This document shows positions 54,179 to 63,576 of a stretch of 64,000 nucleotides of DNA, piece after piece. The stretch is from the NCBI RefSeq assembly GCF_002101885.1, contig NZ_LQPS01000013.1, positions 1 to 64,000 of the forward strand, given 5' to 3'. Source of the DNA: Mycolicibacter senuensis (GTDB lineage Bacteria > Actinomycetota > Actinomycetes > Mycobacteriales > Mycobacteriaceae). Each line of letters opens with the position of its first letter. Positions within the stretch are counted from its first letter, which is position 1. The notes under the pieces were generated by a model. That model did not search any database and was not told the DNA's origin. It saw nothing but the letters and a program-made list of their open reading frames with translations. Position numbers and translations under genes: made by a program.

Positions 54179-54954
54179 GCCGCGAGTCGGCGGGCGCGGC
54201 CATCCGGGCACTGCGCGAGGCGCGAGACTGGTCGCTGGCGGAACTGGCCGCGGCCACCGGAGTAAGCGTCATGGGCTTGAGCTACTTGGAGCGCGGCGCC
54301 CGGAAGCCCCACAAAGGCACAGTTCAGAAGGTGGAAAATGGTCTCGGCCTGCCGCCGGGAACCTATTCTCGGCTGCTGGTCGCCGACGACGCGGACGCCG
54401 AGCTCGCGCAGTTGCTGGCTGTGCCGCAGGTGTCGCCGGCGCGGCCGGCCGGAGCCGTCGTCGTCGACCGTCACAGTGACACCGACGTCTTGGAGGGATA
54501 CGCCGAGGCGCAGCTCGAGGCGCTGCGTTCGGTGATCGCCCGTCTTCCCTCGGAAGCGTCAGACGAATACGAGACGTATATTCTTTCGGTGATCACGCAG
54601 TGCGTCAAGGCGGAGCTGCTGGCGGCCAGCTCCTGGCGGGTGGCGGTCAACGCCGGCGCGGAGCACGCCGCCAAACTCATGGCGCATCTGCAGGCACTGG
54701 AGGCGATCCGGAGCGACCTGCTGCAACGGATGCCCAGCAGCCTTCCCGCCCGGTTCGACGACGCATGCGCCCGGTCGTCGCTGCCCGAGCCGGTGATCGC
54801 GGCGTTGCTCGGGGTCAGTGCGGAGGAGATGTGGGACATCCGCAACCGGGGAGTGATCCCGCCGGGGGCGCTGGCCCGGGTGCGCGCGTTCGCCGACGGG
54901 GCCGCGGATACGCCGGAGCGAGCCGACGAAGGAGGCCACCGTGAGCGACGGTGA
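54175..54954 (+). CDS. HTH transcriptional regulator (Rv0023-like)
   Basis: A 259-residue protein with an N-terminal XRE-type helix-turn-helix (about residues 5-60: IRALREARDWSLAELAAATGVS, LSYLERGARKP) and a C-terminal mainly helical region ending in a second HTH-like segment (LPEPVIAALLGVSAEEMWDI). It corresponds in position and length to M. tuberculosis Rv0023 (about 256 aa). The start GTG has no Shine-Dalgarno and may be reached through a leaderless uORF. It overlaps the NlpC/P60 gene by 14 nt. The adjacent operator-like repeats suggest autoregulation (inference). Confidence 0.85.
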   Translation: MSRESAGAAIRALREARDWSLAELAAATGVSVMGLSYLERGARKPHKGTVQKVENGLGLPPGTYSRLLVADDADAELAQLLAVPQVSPARPAGAVVVDRHSDTDVLEGYAEAQLEALRSVIARLPSEASDEYETYILSVITQCVKAELLAASSWRVAVNAGAEHAAKLMAHLQALEAIRSDLLQRMPSSLPARFDDACARSSLPEPVIAALLGVSAEEMWDIRNRGVIPPGALARVRAFADGAADTPERADEGGHRERR

Positions 54955-55774
54955 TCTGGAATTGCTGGACCGCGCCCACCGACTGTTCGCGGGACGCCCG
55001 CAGCCGGTGTCACTGAACACCCGGCTGGAGCGCTATATCGACTTGCTCGGACAAGCCGCAGCTGCACCTACCGGCCCCGGGCAGGGCCGTTACCGTCAGA
55101 CCGTGCTCGCTCAGCGAGAGCTGTTGTCGGGCAACGCCCGTACCGATGCCGCCGCCACCGCCGTGCTCGCCGCCGCGGTCGCCGACCACGCCCGGGCCGG
55201 GCAGCAGACCAACGGTGTCGCCGCGGCCGCCCGCGCCGACGCGGCCATCGTCCCCGACACCCCACTGGCACAGCGGGAGGCGATGCGCCGACGAGCGGCA
55301 CGATTGCGGGCCCAGCGCGCCCACGTGGTGTCGGCCCGGCATCGCGCGCAGGCACATCGGCGGCGGCTGCGGCGATTACGCTACCGGGGTGCGCGCCGCC
55401 GGACAGCGGGGCTGGATCGGTTGCGGCTTCCCAACACTCGCGCCGGAACGGCGGTTCGTGCCGCGTTGTCCAGGCTCGGCAAGCCCTACGTCTGGGGTGC
55501 GACCGGCCCGGACCGATTCGACTGCTCGGGACTGACGCAGTGGGCCTACACCCAGGCCGGAGTGCCACTGTCGCGCACCACCTACACCCAGATCCACGAC
55601 GGAATTCCGGTGTCGCGCTCCCAGATCCGGCCCGGCGACCTGGTGTTCCCCAGCATCGGCCACGTCCAGCTGGCGATCGGCAACAACATGGTGGTCGAGG
55701 CGCCACACGCCGGGGCAACGGTCCAGATCAGCCCGCTGGGCGCCCATGTCGCGATCCGGCGTCCGGTGCCATGA
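54941..55774 (+). CDS. NlpC/P60 peptidoglycan endopeptidase (Rv0024-like)
   Basis: A 277-residue protein whose C-terminal about 110 residues are an NlpC/P60 domain: GKPYVWGATGPDRFDCSGL with nucleophile Cys195, then IGHVQLAIGNN with His241, and a later His at 256. The N-terminal part is helical and very Arg-rich from about 115 to 160 (RRRAARLRAQR, HRRRLRRLRYRG), with no signal peptide or membrane helix. So export, if any, must use another route such as type VII. It corresponds to M. tuberculosis Rv0024. It is coupled to the upstream regulator by a 14-nt overlap. Confidence 0.88.
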   Translation: MSDGDLELLDRAHRLFAGRPQPVSLNTRLERYIDLLGQAAAAPTGPGQGRYRQTVLAQRELLSGNARTDAAATAVLAAAVADHARAGQQTNGVAAAARADAAIVPDTPLAQREAMRRRAARLRAQRAHVVSARHRAQAHRRRLRRLRYRGARRRTAGLDRLRLPNTRAGTAVRAALSRLGKPYVWGATGPDRFDCSGLTQWAYTQAGVPLSRTTYTQIHDGIPVSRSQIRPGDLVFPSIGHVQLAIGNNMVVEAPHAGATVQISPLGAHVAIRRPVP

Positions 55775-55897
55775 CCCGGCTGTCCCCACCGGGCCGGCAG
55801 GTGAATTGTCGGCTCCGCGCGCCATCGGTACAGTCACCGGCCATGGAGCGGTCAGCGCATGAACACCGGGCCGACGCAACGATGTTGGGCTGAAGCA

Positions 55898-57244
55898 ATG
55901 GCGACCCGCGACGAGGTGCTGGACGCGATCCGTCGTATCGAAGAGACCGGTGGCGCGGGCGAAGCGACCCGCGCGGCGCAGGCGGCGCTGACCCTTCCGC
56001 TGCCGCCGGACGGCTACGACCGAGTTCTGCACCGGCTGGCGCCCGCCGATACACAGCAGGGCAGCGCCGCGCAAGCCATGAGAACAGCGGAATCGGCTCT
56101 GGCGCAACAGTTATCGAAGGCCGCGGAATTCGATCGACAGATCATCGCCGCACTGCGGCACGCGCACAAGACCACCCTGGATGGCCGTCGGCGCCTCGAC
56201 AACGTGCAGACGGAGATCGTCGGCGCCACACAACACTGGGACCTGAGCACCGCCGCGGGCGCGCGCGAGTTCCAGCGATTCCTGATCGTCAAACTCGGCG
56301 AGATCATCGGAGTGGTCGAAGAGGCCAACGACGACGACACCTCCAAGCAGGAACTGACCGCCGCGTTGACCGCGCTGTATGCGGCCCCCTCAGCGCACCG
56401 CGTCGATCCGGCACCGGTCGAACAGAATCCGGAACCTGGCGGCGGTCCGTCCCCGGCACCCGTCGCCCCGAGCCTTGCCGAGGCTGCCCCGAGCTTTGCC
56501 GAGGACGGCTACCTCGATTCACTGCCGGACGAGGAACCGGAAGACGATTACCGGATCTCCGCCCAGCGGCCGGCGGCGGCGCCACCCATGCCCGCGTTCC
56601 CAGGTTTCGGGGGCGAGGGCCCCGGATTCGGTGCGATGCCGCCCATGGCAGGGCTGCCGCCGGCCGGATCGCTGTCCGGCTCCGGCTACGGCGCCGAACC
56701 CGCCGACGACGAGGGGCCGACAGATGCGGCGACACCGGCCGACGACGACACTTTCTCCGACGGGGGCGAACGCGATGATGACCGCGATGATGCGGCAGCG
56801 GAGCCCCGGCAGGACGGCCCGGTCACCGTGACACTGCCCGACGGCGCGACCACCACCGTCGTTGATCCGCAGTTGGCCGCGGCGATGCAGGCAGCCGCCG
56901 ACGGGACGCCCGTGGCAGAGGCGTTCCGCCGCCAGGGGATTGACATCCCGCCCGCCGGAACACCGGTGACATCACCGGTCGACCAGGCACAGCTGCAGCC
57001 GGGGGACATCGGGGTGCTCACCGACCGCCATGCACTGTCGGTCGGGAACGGCAAAGCGCTGCTCGACGGCCAGCTCCACCTCGCTGCCAACCTGCGCGGG
57101 CCGGGCTTCCTGGGCTGGCAGCATCCGCCGGTGCGCATCGCGGAGCCCATCACGGCCGGCGAACCGGCCCCCACCAGACCCGCGATGTCGTCGGGGACCC
57201 CAGCGAGCTTGAAAATCCACGTTCCAACCGTCATCGTCGATTAG
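55898..57244 (+). CDS. DUF4226-type protein (Rv0026-like)
   Basis: A 448-residue protein, the same length I recall for M. tuberculosis Rv0026. Residues 1-165 are helical (RDEVLDAIRRIEETGG, LRHAHKTTLDGRRRLDNVQ) and resemble the DUF4226 family, which accompanies type VII secretion genes. A Pro/Ala/Asp-rich disordered middle (about 170-310) follows, and the last 130 residues are a compact domain with VTVTLPDGATTTVVDPQLA and LQPGDIGVLTDRHALSVGN. The ATG at 55898 is used. There is no signal peptide. Function unknown; context suggests a partner of the secreted small proteins downstream. Confidence 0.82.
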   Translation: MATRDEVLDAIRRIEETGGAGEATRAAQAALTLPLPPDGYDRVLHRLAPADTQQGSAAQAMRTAESALAQQLSKAAEFDRQIIAALRHAHKTTLDGRRRLDNVQTEIVGATQHWDLSTAAGAREFQRFLIVKLGEIIGVVEEANDDDTSKQELTAALTALYAAPSAHRVDPAPVEQNPEPGGGPSPAPVAPSLAEAAPSFAEDGYLDSLPDEEPEDDYRISAQRPAAAPPMPAFPGFGGEGPGFGAMPPMAGLPPAGSLSGSGYGAEPADDEGPTDAATPADDDTFSDGGERDDDRDDAAAEPRQDGPVTVTLPDGATTTVVDPQLAAAMQAAADGTPVAEAFRRQGIDIPPAGTPVTSPVDQAQLQPGDIGVLTDRHALSVGNGKALLDGQLHLAANLRGPGFLGWQHPPVRIAEPITAGEPAPTRPAMSSGTPASLKIHVPTVIVD

Positions 57245-57259
57245 CCAGGGAGGTACCAG

Positions 57260-57574
57260 ATGCCAGAGAACATTCACGTCGATCAGGGCGTTCTGACCAA
57301 CGCCGCGGGGAACCACCGGGAAGCGTCGGACTACCTGGCCACCGTCCCGGCGTCTCACGAGGCGATCCAGACCACCCTGAGCGCACTCGGGCCGATCTAC
57401 GGTGACTTTCGCCGGGCGGCCGGCGCCTTGCTCGACGCGCGGAAGAACTGTTATGACGACCAGTCGAACGAACATGCCGAGATGTCGGACAACCTGAACC
57501 TGGCCGTGGCAACGTGGAACCAGCATGAAGACGACGCCGCCAAGTCCTTCCGGCATCTCACCGACGGGCGCTGA
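57260..57574 (+). CDS. DUF2580/EspC-like small helical protein (Rv0027-like)
   Basis: A 104-residue helical protein (MPENIHVDQGVLTNAAG start) of about the size of WXG100/EspC-type proteins (Rv0027 is about 105). Two long helices are predicted around a turn near residue 45 (ALGPIYGDFRRAAG), with a W in ATWNQHEDDAAKSF near the C-terminus. It has no WxG motif, so it belongs to the EspC/DUF2580 side of the ESX substrate superfamily. GGGAGG stands 6 nt before the ATG. A type VII substrate is likely but unproven. Confidence 0.78.
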   Translation: MPENIHVDQGVLTNAAGNHREASDYLATVPASHEAIQTTLSALGPIYGDFRRAAGALLDARKNCYDDQSNEHAEMSDNLNLAVATWNQHEDDAAKSFRHLTDGR

Positions 57575-57900
57575 TGACTGAGCCGAACCCCGCGTTCGAC
57601 ACCACCCACCCGAGCGGTGATGTGCTGTTCCGGTCTTGCCGCGGCGGGTATCTGCACAGTGTGGCGCTCAGCGAGGCGGCCATGACTGCCGACGCCGACC
57701 GGCTGGCGGAGGCTATCGTTCTGGCCGCGGACGTGTCGTATCTCAAGGCCGCGTTGGAGATCCGCGGCGAGATCGTCACCACGGGCCACTCCCCGTCGGC
57801 GGCGGTGCCGACCACCGACGATCTTCGGGTGGCCACCGAGCGGCTGCTGAACCACCGATTGCACGCCGGCCACCGGGCCGAGGACGGCACCGGAAGTTAA
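57574..57900 (+). CDS. DUF2694-like small protein (Rv0028-like)
   Basis: A 108-residue protein starting one nucleotide inside the previous stop. A beta-rich start (FDTTHPSGDVLFRSCRGGYLHSVAL) leads into helices (LSEAAMTADADRLAEAIVLAA, DDLRVATERLLNHRL). This matches the DUF2694 family, found next to EspC-like genes in mycobacteria. No enzymatic motif is visible. Tight spacing with the EspC-like gene suggests a partner or chaperone for it (inference). Confidence 0.75.
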   Translation: MTEPNPAFDTTHPSGDVLFRSCRGGYLHSVALSEAAMTADADRLAEAIVLAADVSYLKAALEIRGEIVTTGHSPSAAVPTTDDLRVATERLLNHRLHAGHRAEDGTGS

Positions 57901-58055
57901 ACCACCCAGCGGCCGGCGGCGTCGGTCCGCGGCGCGATATCGGCCGGCGGATCAACGACCATGTCGCCGAAAAGATTTCGCGCTCGCTCCAGCAGCGCAA
58001 GCACTTCCCGGAGCTGCGCTGCACACCCCGTTGCGGGAGAACCGGCGTCGGCCAT
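57897..58055 (-). CDS. Possible small antisense-strand protein (52 aa)
   Basis: In the otherwise gene-free stretch 57901-58200, a minus-strand frame from an ATG at 58055 encodes MADAGSPATGCAAQLREVLA, an amphipathic helix (LLERARNLFGDM) and a tail ending GRWVV. Third positions are mostly G/C. There is no Shine-Dalgarno sequence, and it overlaps the end of the Rv0028-like gene by 4 nt. It could be a real small protein or chance. Otherwise this 300-nt stretch holds only the promoter of the next gene. Confidence 0.35.
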   Translation of the reverse strand: MADAGSPATGCAAQLREVLALLERARNLFGDMVVDPPADIAPRTDAAGRWVV

Positions 58056-58188
58056 GGTTTGCACGCTACCGACCTGCTGTGGGGCTGACAATTCACGACG
58101 CAACGAGGTTGTTGATGAGCGCCGCGCGGTGTTGCACGGCGGGTTCGACGCGCGGCACATTCCGACAAGGGGGTTGGGCGGGCAACGG

Positions 58189-58194
58189 TAGGCT
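58189..58194 (+). promoter_or_regulatory. Candidate -10 element for the leaderless Rv0029-like gene
   Basis: TAGGCT ends 6 nt before the GTG at 58201, so the transcript would start at the first codon. There is no ribosome site. A separate promoter here would divide the block into two transcription units. Confidence 0.5.
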
Positions 58195-58200
58195 TGCGCG

Positions 58201-59745
58201 GTGGCTATCTTCGGTCGGCGGTCGGCGCGTCAGCGCCTCCGGAACGCGGCTCGGGAAGCACTGGCGATCCCGGCCTTCAGCGCTCCGGTCGACTGTAGCG
58301 CTTGGGTGCTCGGGGGGCTGTGGCCGGCTGAATTGGCGACGATCACCCCGGAGACGGCCCCGCTGGCCGATTACCTGAGCGCGGATCTGCAGCGCATCGC
58401 GAATTCGGCGAACGAGAAACTGCACGTGATCGGTCGATCCGACCTTGTCGGACAGGCACGACAGACCGCGGAGGCCAGGGTCATCAACGTCGCCCGGGCG
58501 TTCGCGGTCCTTCGGGTGGAGTCGACCGTTCGCCAACTTCACAAGGAAGCCCTGGAGTTCGGCACCGAGTACGTCAGCCTGAACGCGGCCCCGGTACCTG
58601 ACGAGGCGCCCGAGCGGATTCCGGCGACGCCCGAGCAGTCCCGCTCCGCCGAGCCGCCCCACGAGATCGGAGGCAAGCGCGGCCGACGCGCACGCCATCG
58701 AATGCCCGAACCGGTCGTCGTGGACGCACCGACCGAGCTGACACCGCCGACCCCGGCCCCGACACCGCCGCCGGCCGAAAAGACCTCGCCGCCCCCGGAA
58801 GTGCTGCCGCCCGCACCGCCACCGCCACCGCCACCTCCGCCACCGGCTCCCGAGCCCGCTCCGGTGTTCGAGACGGTCGAGCCGGATCGGCCCGCCGCGG
58901 AGCCGCAACCGGCTGTCCCGCCGGGCGAACTCGCCGTCGTCCCGCCGGCTGAGCCCGCCGTCGTCCCGCGCGACGAGGGGCACGACGACCAGACCACCGT
59001 CATGCCCGTGGCCGCCGAACCGGTTGCTGCGCCGGCATCTCCGGAGCCGGTGCCCGCCGAACCCGCTCTGCCGGCACCTGCTCCGCCGGCACCCGCGGTC
59101 ACCGAGTCCGGCGAGCAGCGGTTGCAGCGTCTGCTGGCCTTCGTCGCCCGTCAGGAACCCGGCCTGCGCTGGGCCATCGGCACCTTCGCTGACGGAAGAA
59201 CGCTTCTGGTCACCGATGTCGCCGACGGTTGGATCCCGTCCGGGATCGAGCTACCGGCCGGCGTGCACCTGCTGGAGCCGGGCCGCCGGAGCGGGACCGC
59301 CACCGCGATGCTGAGCGCCGCAGCGGAGTCGGCCTCCTACGGCCCCGGCGACCGACTGGGCTGGGCCAGCGACTTCGCTGCGACGGACGCGTCGGTGCAG
59401 CCTCGCGAGCTGGAACTCATCGACGACCTCGGCTGGCAGCTCAGCGAGGCCACCCACTGGCGTGATGGCCTGCCGCGGATGGCCAATACCCTGGCCAAGG
59501 CCGGATCCGCCGGGACCGGCGTGCTCGACGCCGAAGTAGACCTGCTCCGGGTGCATCTGGACACGCTGCGCTACCAGTTGCTGGCGCAGTACCCCGACAC
59601 CGATCTCACGCTGGTGCTGAACTGCATGCTGTTGGCTGCCACCGAAGGCGTCGCGACGGGCGACACGGTATCGGCCAACTACCACTACAGCTGGTTCCGG
59701 ACACTCAGCGCGCCGCCGGCCGGCCCGTGGGATCCGCAGACATAA
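58201..59745 (+). CDS. Two-domain protein with long proline-rich linker (Rv0029-like)
   Basis: A 514-residue protein. The N-terminal domain (1-130, AIFGRRSARQRLRNAAREAL, SADLQRIANSANEKLHVIG) and the C-terminal domain (about 300-514, RLQRLLAFVARQEPGLRWAI, PSGIELPAGVHLLEPGRR, LAKAGSAGTGVLDAEVDLLR) flank a linker of about 160 residues rich in Pro, Ala and Glu, including a run of ten prolines. The domains resemble the DUF5631/DUF5632 families seen with ESX-associated proteins. It is longer than M. tuberculosis Rv0029 (about 365), mainly in the linker. Function unknown. Confidence 0.8.
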   Translation: MAIFGRRSARQRLRNAAREALAIPAFSAPVDCSAWVLGGLWPAELATITPETAPLADYLSADLQRIANSANEKLHVIGRSDLVGQARQTAEARVINVARAFAVLRVESTVRQLHKEALEFGTEYVSLNAAPVPDEAPERIPATPEQSRSAEPPHEIGGKRGRRARHRMPEPVVVDAPTELTPPTPAPTPPPAEKTSPPPEVLPPAPPPPPPPPPPAPEPAPVFETVEPDRPAAEPQPAVPPGELAVVPPAEPAVVPRDEGHDDQTTVMPVAAEPVAAPASPEPVPAEPALPAPAPPAPAVTESGEQRLQRLLAFVARQEPGLRWAIGTFADGRTLLVTDVADGWIPSGIELPAGVHLLEPGRRSGTATAMLSAAAESASYGPGDRLGWASDFAATDASVQPRELELIDDLGWQLSEATHWRDGLPRMANTLAKAGSAGTGVLDAEVDLLRVHLDTLRYQLLAQYPDTDLTLVLNCMLLAATEGVATGDTVSANYHYSWFRTLSAPPAGPWDPQT

Positions 59746-59783
59746 CGGGCGATGATGAATTGACGCTGCTCACACCCGCTCGA

Positions 59784-59789
59784 CATACT
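59784..59789 (+). promoter_or_regulatory. Candidate -10 element for the leaderless Rv0030-like gene
   Basis: CATACT ends 6 nt before the ATG at 59796, the same geometry as the other leaderless starts in this window. It is a moderate match to a SigA -10. Confidence 0.4.
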
Positions 59790-59795
59790 TAGCCG

Positions 59796-60113
59796 ATGTC
59801 GGGGCCGGATAGCCGCGCGGAACTCAGCGACAAGGACCTCGTTGAGTCCGTCCTGAGGGACCTGCGTGAGGCCGCCGAGAAATGGGAGGCCCTCGTCGCC
59901 GAGGCCGAGAACACCACCTACAGCGTCGATCTGGGGGATGTCCGTGCCGTCGCGAATTCGGACGGCCGACTGCTCGAACTGACGCTGCACCCGTGCGTGG
60001 TCAGCGATTACACCTACAGCGAACTGTCGGAGCGGCTCAACGTCGTCTTCGCCGCGCTGCGCGAAGAGGCCGAGTCCGACTTCGAGGCCAGATACGGCAG
60101 CAGCCCGGTCTGA
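59796..60113 (+). CDS. YbaB/EbfC-like small protein (DUF2710, Rv0030-like)
   Basis: A 105-residue protein with the alpha-beta-beta-beta-alpha pattern of the YbaB/EbfC fold: helix VLRDLREAAEKWEALVAEAEN, strands DLGDVRAVANSDGRLLELTLHP, then helix LSERLNVVFAALREEAESDF. YbaB proteins bind DNA, but the ESX-associated relatives (for example EspL) act as chaperone-like factors, so either role is possible. It is the last rightward gene of the Rv0023-Rv0030-like block and ends only 6 nt from the convergent eccA stop. Confidence 0.78.
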   Translation: MSGPDSRAELSDKDLVESVLRDLREAAEKWEALVAEAENTTYSVDLGDVRAVANSDGRLLELTLHPCVVSDYTYSELSERLNVVFAALREEAESDFEARYGSSPV

Positions 60114-60119
60114 GGCGAT

Positions 60120-61961
60120 CTACCAGCTGATGGCGGCCATCTCGCGCTTGGTGTCGCACACCGCACGGACCGCGGCGTCGATGTCGACGGCGATGATGGT
60201 CTTGAGGTCGTCGATCGTCACCGGGTGACCGGCGCGCTTCTGGGCCGCGACCCGGGTGTCGCGGGCCAATTCGGCTTCCTCGATCACGTTGCGGGCGAAC
60301 CGGCCGTTGTGCATGACGTTGATGCCGTGTTCGCCGCGCGGACTGAAGTAGTTCCTAATGGCGGTCGCCATTTCCAGGAACCGTTGCCGCGCTTCAGGGT
60401 TCAATTCAGTGGCCCGGCTGGAGCCGTAGCGCTCACCGATCTCGACGATCTCTTCCGGCGAGTAGGACTCGAACCGGATCTTGCGGTTGAAACGGCTCGC
60501 CAGGCCGGGGTTGACGGTGAGGAACTCGTCGACCTGATCCTCATAGCCGGCGGCGAGGAAACAGAAGTCGAAGCGGTGCTTCTCCAGCGCGATCAGCAGC
60601 TGGTTGACCGCCTCCATGCCGATCATGTCGGGTGTCCCGTCCTGGTGGCGTTCCACCAGGGAATAGAACTCGTCCATGAACAGGATTCCGCCCAGGGCCT
60701 TTTCGATCAGCTCGTTGGTTTTCGGCCCGGACGAACCGATGTGTTCACCGCAGAAGTCCGAACGCCGCACCTCGGTGATCTCCGGATTGCGGACGATTCC
60801 CATCCCCGCGTAGATCTTTCCCAGCGCCTCGGCGGTGGTGGTCTTACCGGTGCCGGGCGGACCGACCAGCAGCATGTGGTTGGTCTGTCCCTCCACCGGC
60901 AGGCCGTGCTCCAGACGCATGGCCCGGATCTCGAGCTGATCCTCCAGAGCCTTGACCGCACGTTTCACCTCGGCCAGCCCGACCTGCTTCTCCAACTCGG
61001 CACGGCCCTGCTCCAGCAACTCCGCGCGCCGGTCGGCCGCGTTGTAGTCGTCGAGTTCCGCGCGACTCTTCGCCGATTCGGCGTCCCAGCGGTCGGTGCG
61101 GCTGTCGATGATCTGTTCCTCGGTGACCACCAGGCGCAGATTCGGCTCGGCCAGTGCGGCTTTCGCCGGCTCGGTCAGCACACCGTTGATGGCCGCCTTG
61201 GACAACCAGACCTGCGCCTTGTCCTCCTCGCCGAGCTGGCGGTGCACCATGCCGCGCACGTAGGCCAGATCCGCAGCCAGCAGTGGGATCTCGCTCGGAT
61301 TGATTGACGCGATCAACACGCCGGCCTGAAACCGCTCCGAGGACCGGGCCTGCCCGGCGATGTCGACGCGATCCAGCCAATCCAACGCCACCCGGCCCTG
61401 ACCCAGATGCGCGGCCGCGTAGGCGGCCAGCGCACAGACCGAAGCGGTCACCGCGGGCATGACGATGGCCCGCTCGGGCAGCTCCTCGGCGGCGACGGTC
61501 AGCAGATCCGGCCACCGCTGGGTGACGAACATCAGATAGGCGCGGGCCAGTTGGTGCCACTGGTGGTTGATCCAGCTGTCCAAGAGCCCCTTGTCGGCCA
61601 GCAGGGCGTCGGCGCGCTCGTACTCACCGGCCACGGTCAGTGCCGACGCCAGTGCCAGCCCCACGTGGGAGGCGTCGGTGACCGTGATCGACAGGTACGG
61701 GCCCAGCGGGATCTGGGCCGCCAGGTGCCGGCCCAGCCGGGTGGTCTCCTTGTGCAGCCAGTCACTGTTGGCGTAGAGCCGCTTGAGGGTGTCGAGGGTG
61801 GTGTCCCCGCAGGCGATACGGCCCAGCCAGGCGTCGGCCATGGACGGGTCGGCTTCGGTGGCCGCCTCGAACTCGGCCCGTGCTTCCGGGGAGCCGTACC
61901 GGCCGTCCATGCTCACCATGGCCCGGTCGAAGTGCCGACGGGCCGCCAGCAGGTCACTCAA
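60120..61961 (-). CDS. eccA2: Type VII secretion AAA+ ATPase EccA (ESX-2-like)
   Basis: A 613-residue CbxX/CfxQ-family AAA+ ATPase. The N-terminal half (1-290) is a TPR-like helical domain (FDRAMVSMDGRYGSPEARAEF, WLGRIACGDTTLDTL). The C-terminal AAA+ domain has Walker A VGPPGTGKTTTAEAL, Walker B GILFMDEFYSLV and the arginine region FNRKIRFES. EccA proteins are cytosolic chaperone-like motors for ESX substrates. The order mycP-eccE-eccA on one strand equals the end of the M. tuberculosis ESX-2 locus (Rv3886c-Rv3884c), and length is close to EccA2 (about 619). The TTG start has GAGGA about 9 nt upstream. Confidence 0.88.
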   Translation of the reverse strand: MSDLLAARRHFDRAMVSMDGRYGSPEARAEFEAATEADPSMADAWLGRIACGDTTLDTLKRLYANSDWLHKETTRLGRHLAAQIPLGPYLSITVTDASHVGLALASALTVAGEYERADALLADKGLLDSWINHQWHQLARAYLMFVTQRWPDLLTVAAEELPERAIVMPAVTASVCALAAYAAAHLGQGRVALDWLDRVDIAGQARSSERFQAGVLIASINPSEIPLLAADLAYVRGMVHRQLGEEDKAQVWLSKAAINGVLTEPAKAALAEPNLRLVVTEEQIIDSRTDRWDAESAKSRAELDDYNAADRRAELLEQGRAELEKQVGLAEVKRAVKALEDQLEIRAMRLEHGLPVEGQTNHMLLVGPPGTGKTTTAEALGKIYAGMGIVRNPEITEVRRSDFCGEHIGSSGPKTNELIEKALGGILFMDEFYSLVERHQDGTPDMIGMEAVNQLLIALEKHRFDFCFLAAGYEDQVDEFLTVNPGLASRFNRKIRFESYSPEEIVEIGERYGSSRATELNPEARQRFLEMATAIRNYFSPRGEHGINVMHNGRFARNVIEEAELARDTRVAAQKRAGHPVTIDDLKTIIAVDIDAAVRAVCDTKREMAAISW

Positions 61962-62022
61962 TGTCCGTCGTCCTCTGTCGCATATACGGGTTGTCCAGCT
62001 GACTCTCGATCCGGCGATGGCG

Positions 62023-63576
62023 TCATCGCGCGGACATCGGCGCCAGCGCCTCCGGGCTGCAGTACCGGTTCTCGGCCCGGAACAATTCCACCGTAGCCAG
62101 CCACGATTTTCCGCCGGCGGTAACCCGCACCGCGGTCCGGTCGATCTGGGAGATGCTCACCTCGACTACGTCCGGTGGCGGTGGCGGCGTGCCGGGTGGC
62201 GCCACGGTGATGACGGTGGCCGGTCGCGGCGACGGGGCGATCGGCCCGTCCACCACGCTGACGGTCGAGCGCGGCGTGGGCCTCGACTCGCCGACTATCG
62301 ACACTTCCGGCATCCGGACGCTGGCCCAGCGCGCCTTGTCGGGGGTGTGCACGCATACCCGCTCCCCGGCTCCGGCGGCGCGGATGACGATCCGCTTGGC
62401 GATCAGGTCCTCGGCGGCGATGAACACCCGGCTCAGTTCGCCGGAGTCGGTCAGCGGAACCATCAGCCGGTCGCCGTTGGCCAGCTTTCCGATCAGCACG
62501 CCCGACGGGCCGATCTCGACGGGCAGGCTGTCCGGTAGGCGTCCGGGCCGCAGTCCGCGCAGTCGCGGCCGGGGAGCGCACATGTTGGCCGCTACGGCTG
62601 CGGCCTGCTCCCCGTTGAGCCGCTGCAAGACCACCGCCGGGGGAGTGGGCGCGGGTTGCGGAGTCTGCAGCGTGACGGTGGCCGTGCATGTCCCGTCCGG
62701 GAACACGGTGATGTTCTGGACCACCTCGTCGACGGGCAGGGTCCACACCTGGGCCAGCAGCGCCGCGTTGACGGCGCGGGCCGGATACGCGTAGGTGGTC
62801 ACCCAGCCGCCCTCGGTCCGCAGCGTCTTCCAGCGTTCGGCGCCGGCCAGCAGCAGGGCGCTACCGAGTCGCCGGTCCAGTTCGACCAGATCGCTGGCAG
62901 TGGCGACCCGCGCGCGTAGCCCTTCGCAGCGCAGCGCGCCCGCGATCTGCTGGGCGACGGCGACGGCGGTGGCGCCCAGGGTGGTGCGCCAGCGCAACGC
63001 GGCGGTGTTGTCGATGACGCGCAGCCGCAGCAGCAGCCAGGTCTCGCGTTGGCCGGCGTAGGGCGGGGTGCCGATCTCGGTGTCGTAGACCCGCGGATAG
63101 TCGCCGGTGGTGGCACGGCGCGCGCCGATGCTGACCACACTCATCGACTCCAGCACCAGCCCGAGCGCGTGCCGCAGCATCGGCAGCAGCGCGCTGACAT
63201 CGACGACGTTGTCGGTCTCCACGTTCACCGATCCGGTGGCGACGGTGGCGGTGTGCGCCTTGCCCAGCAGGTGCACCGCCACCACCGCCACACCGTCCTG
63301 GATGCGCACGCCGCCCCCGGCCCGGTTGTTGGCCACCGTGATCGGCTCGGCCCAGTCGGTTGCCGGTCCCCGCCGCAACCGCAGCAGCGCCCACGACCAC
63401 GCGGGCTGACCCCACCACGGCACCAGCACCACCAGCACCGCGAGCGACAGCGCCACCGCGAGCCCGATCAGACCGCCCAACGCCCAGCCGGCCAGACCGA
63501 TCAGCGCCACGGTCACGGCGGATAACAGCCGCCGGTTACTGGAGGCGCTGAACCCGCTCAGGTGGACCGAACTCAC
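62023..63576 (-). CDS. eccE2: Type VII secretion membrane component EccE (ESX-2-like)
   Basis: A 517-residue EccE protein with two N-terminal transmembrane helices (about residues 17-53, [18 protein letters not shown] and [17 protein letters not shown]) followed by a large soluble domain ([41 protein letters not shown]). EccE sits at the edge of the ESX membrane pore complex and carries no catalytic motif. Its start GTG overlaps the mycP stop by 4 nt. The length agrees with EccE2 (about 537). The ESX-2 assignment rests on gene order and sizes. Confidence 0.85.
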   Translation of the reverse strand: MSSVHLSGFSASSNRRLLSAVTVALIGLAGWALGGLIGLAVALSLAVLVVLVPWWGQPAWSWALLRLRRGPATDWAEPITVANNRAGGGVRIQDGVAVVAVHLLGKAHTATVATGSVNVETDNVVDVSALLPMLRHALGLVLESMSVVSIGARRATTGDYPRVYDTEIGTPPYAGQRETWLLLRLRVIDNTAALRWRTTLGATAVAVAQQIAGALRCEGLRARVATASDLVELDRRLGSALLLAGAERWKTLRTEGGWVTTYAYPARAVNAALLAQVWTLPVDEVVQNITVFPDGTCTATVTLQTPQPAPTPPAVVLQRLNGEQAAAVAANMCAPRPRLRGLRPGRLPDSLPVEIGPSGVLIGKLANGDRLMVPLTDSGELSRVFIAAEDLIAKRIVIRAAGAGERVCVHTPDKARWASVRMPEVSIVGESRPTPRSTVSVVDGPIAPSPRPATVITVAPPGTPPPPPDVVEVSISQIDRTAVRVTAGGKSWLATVELFRAENRYCSPEALAPMSAR

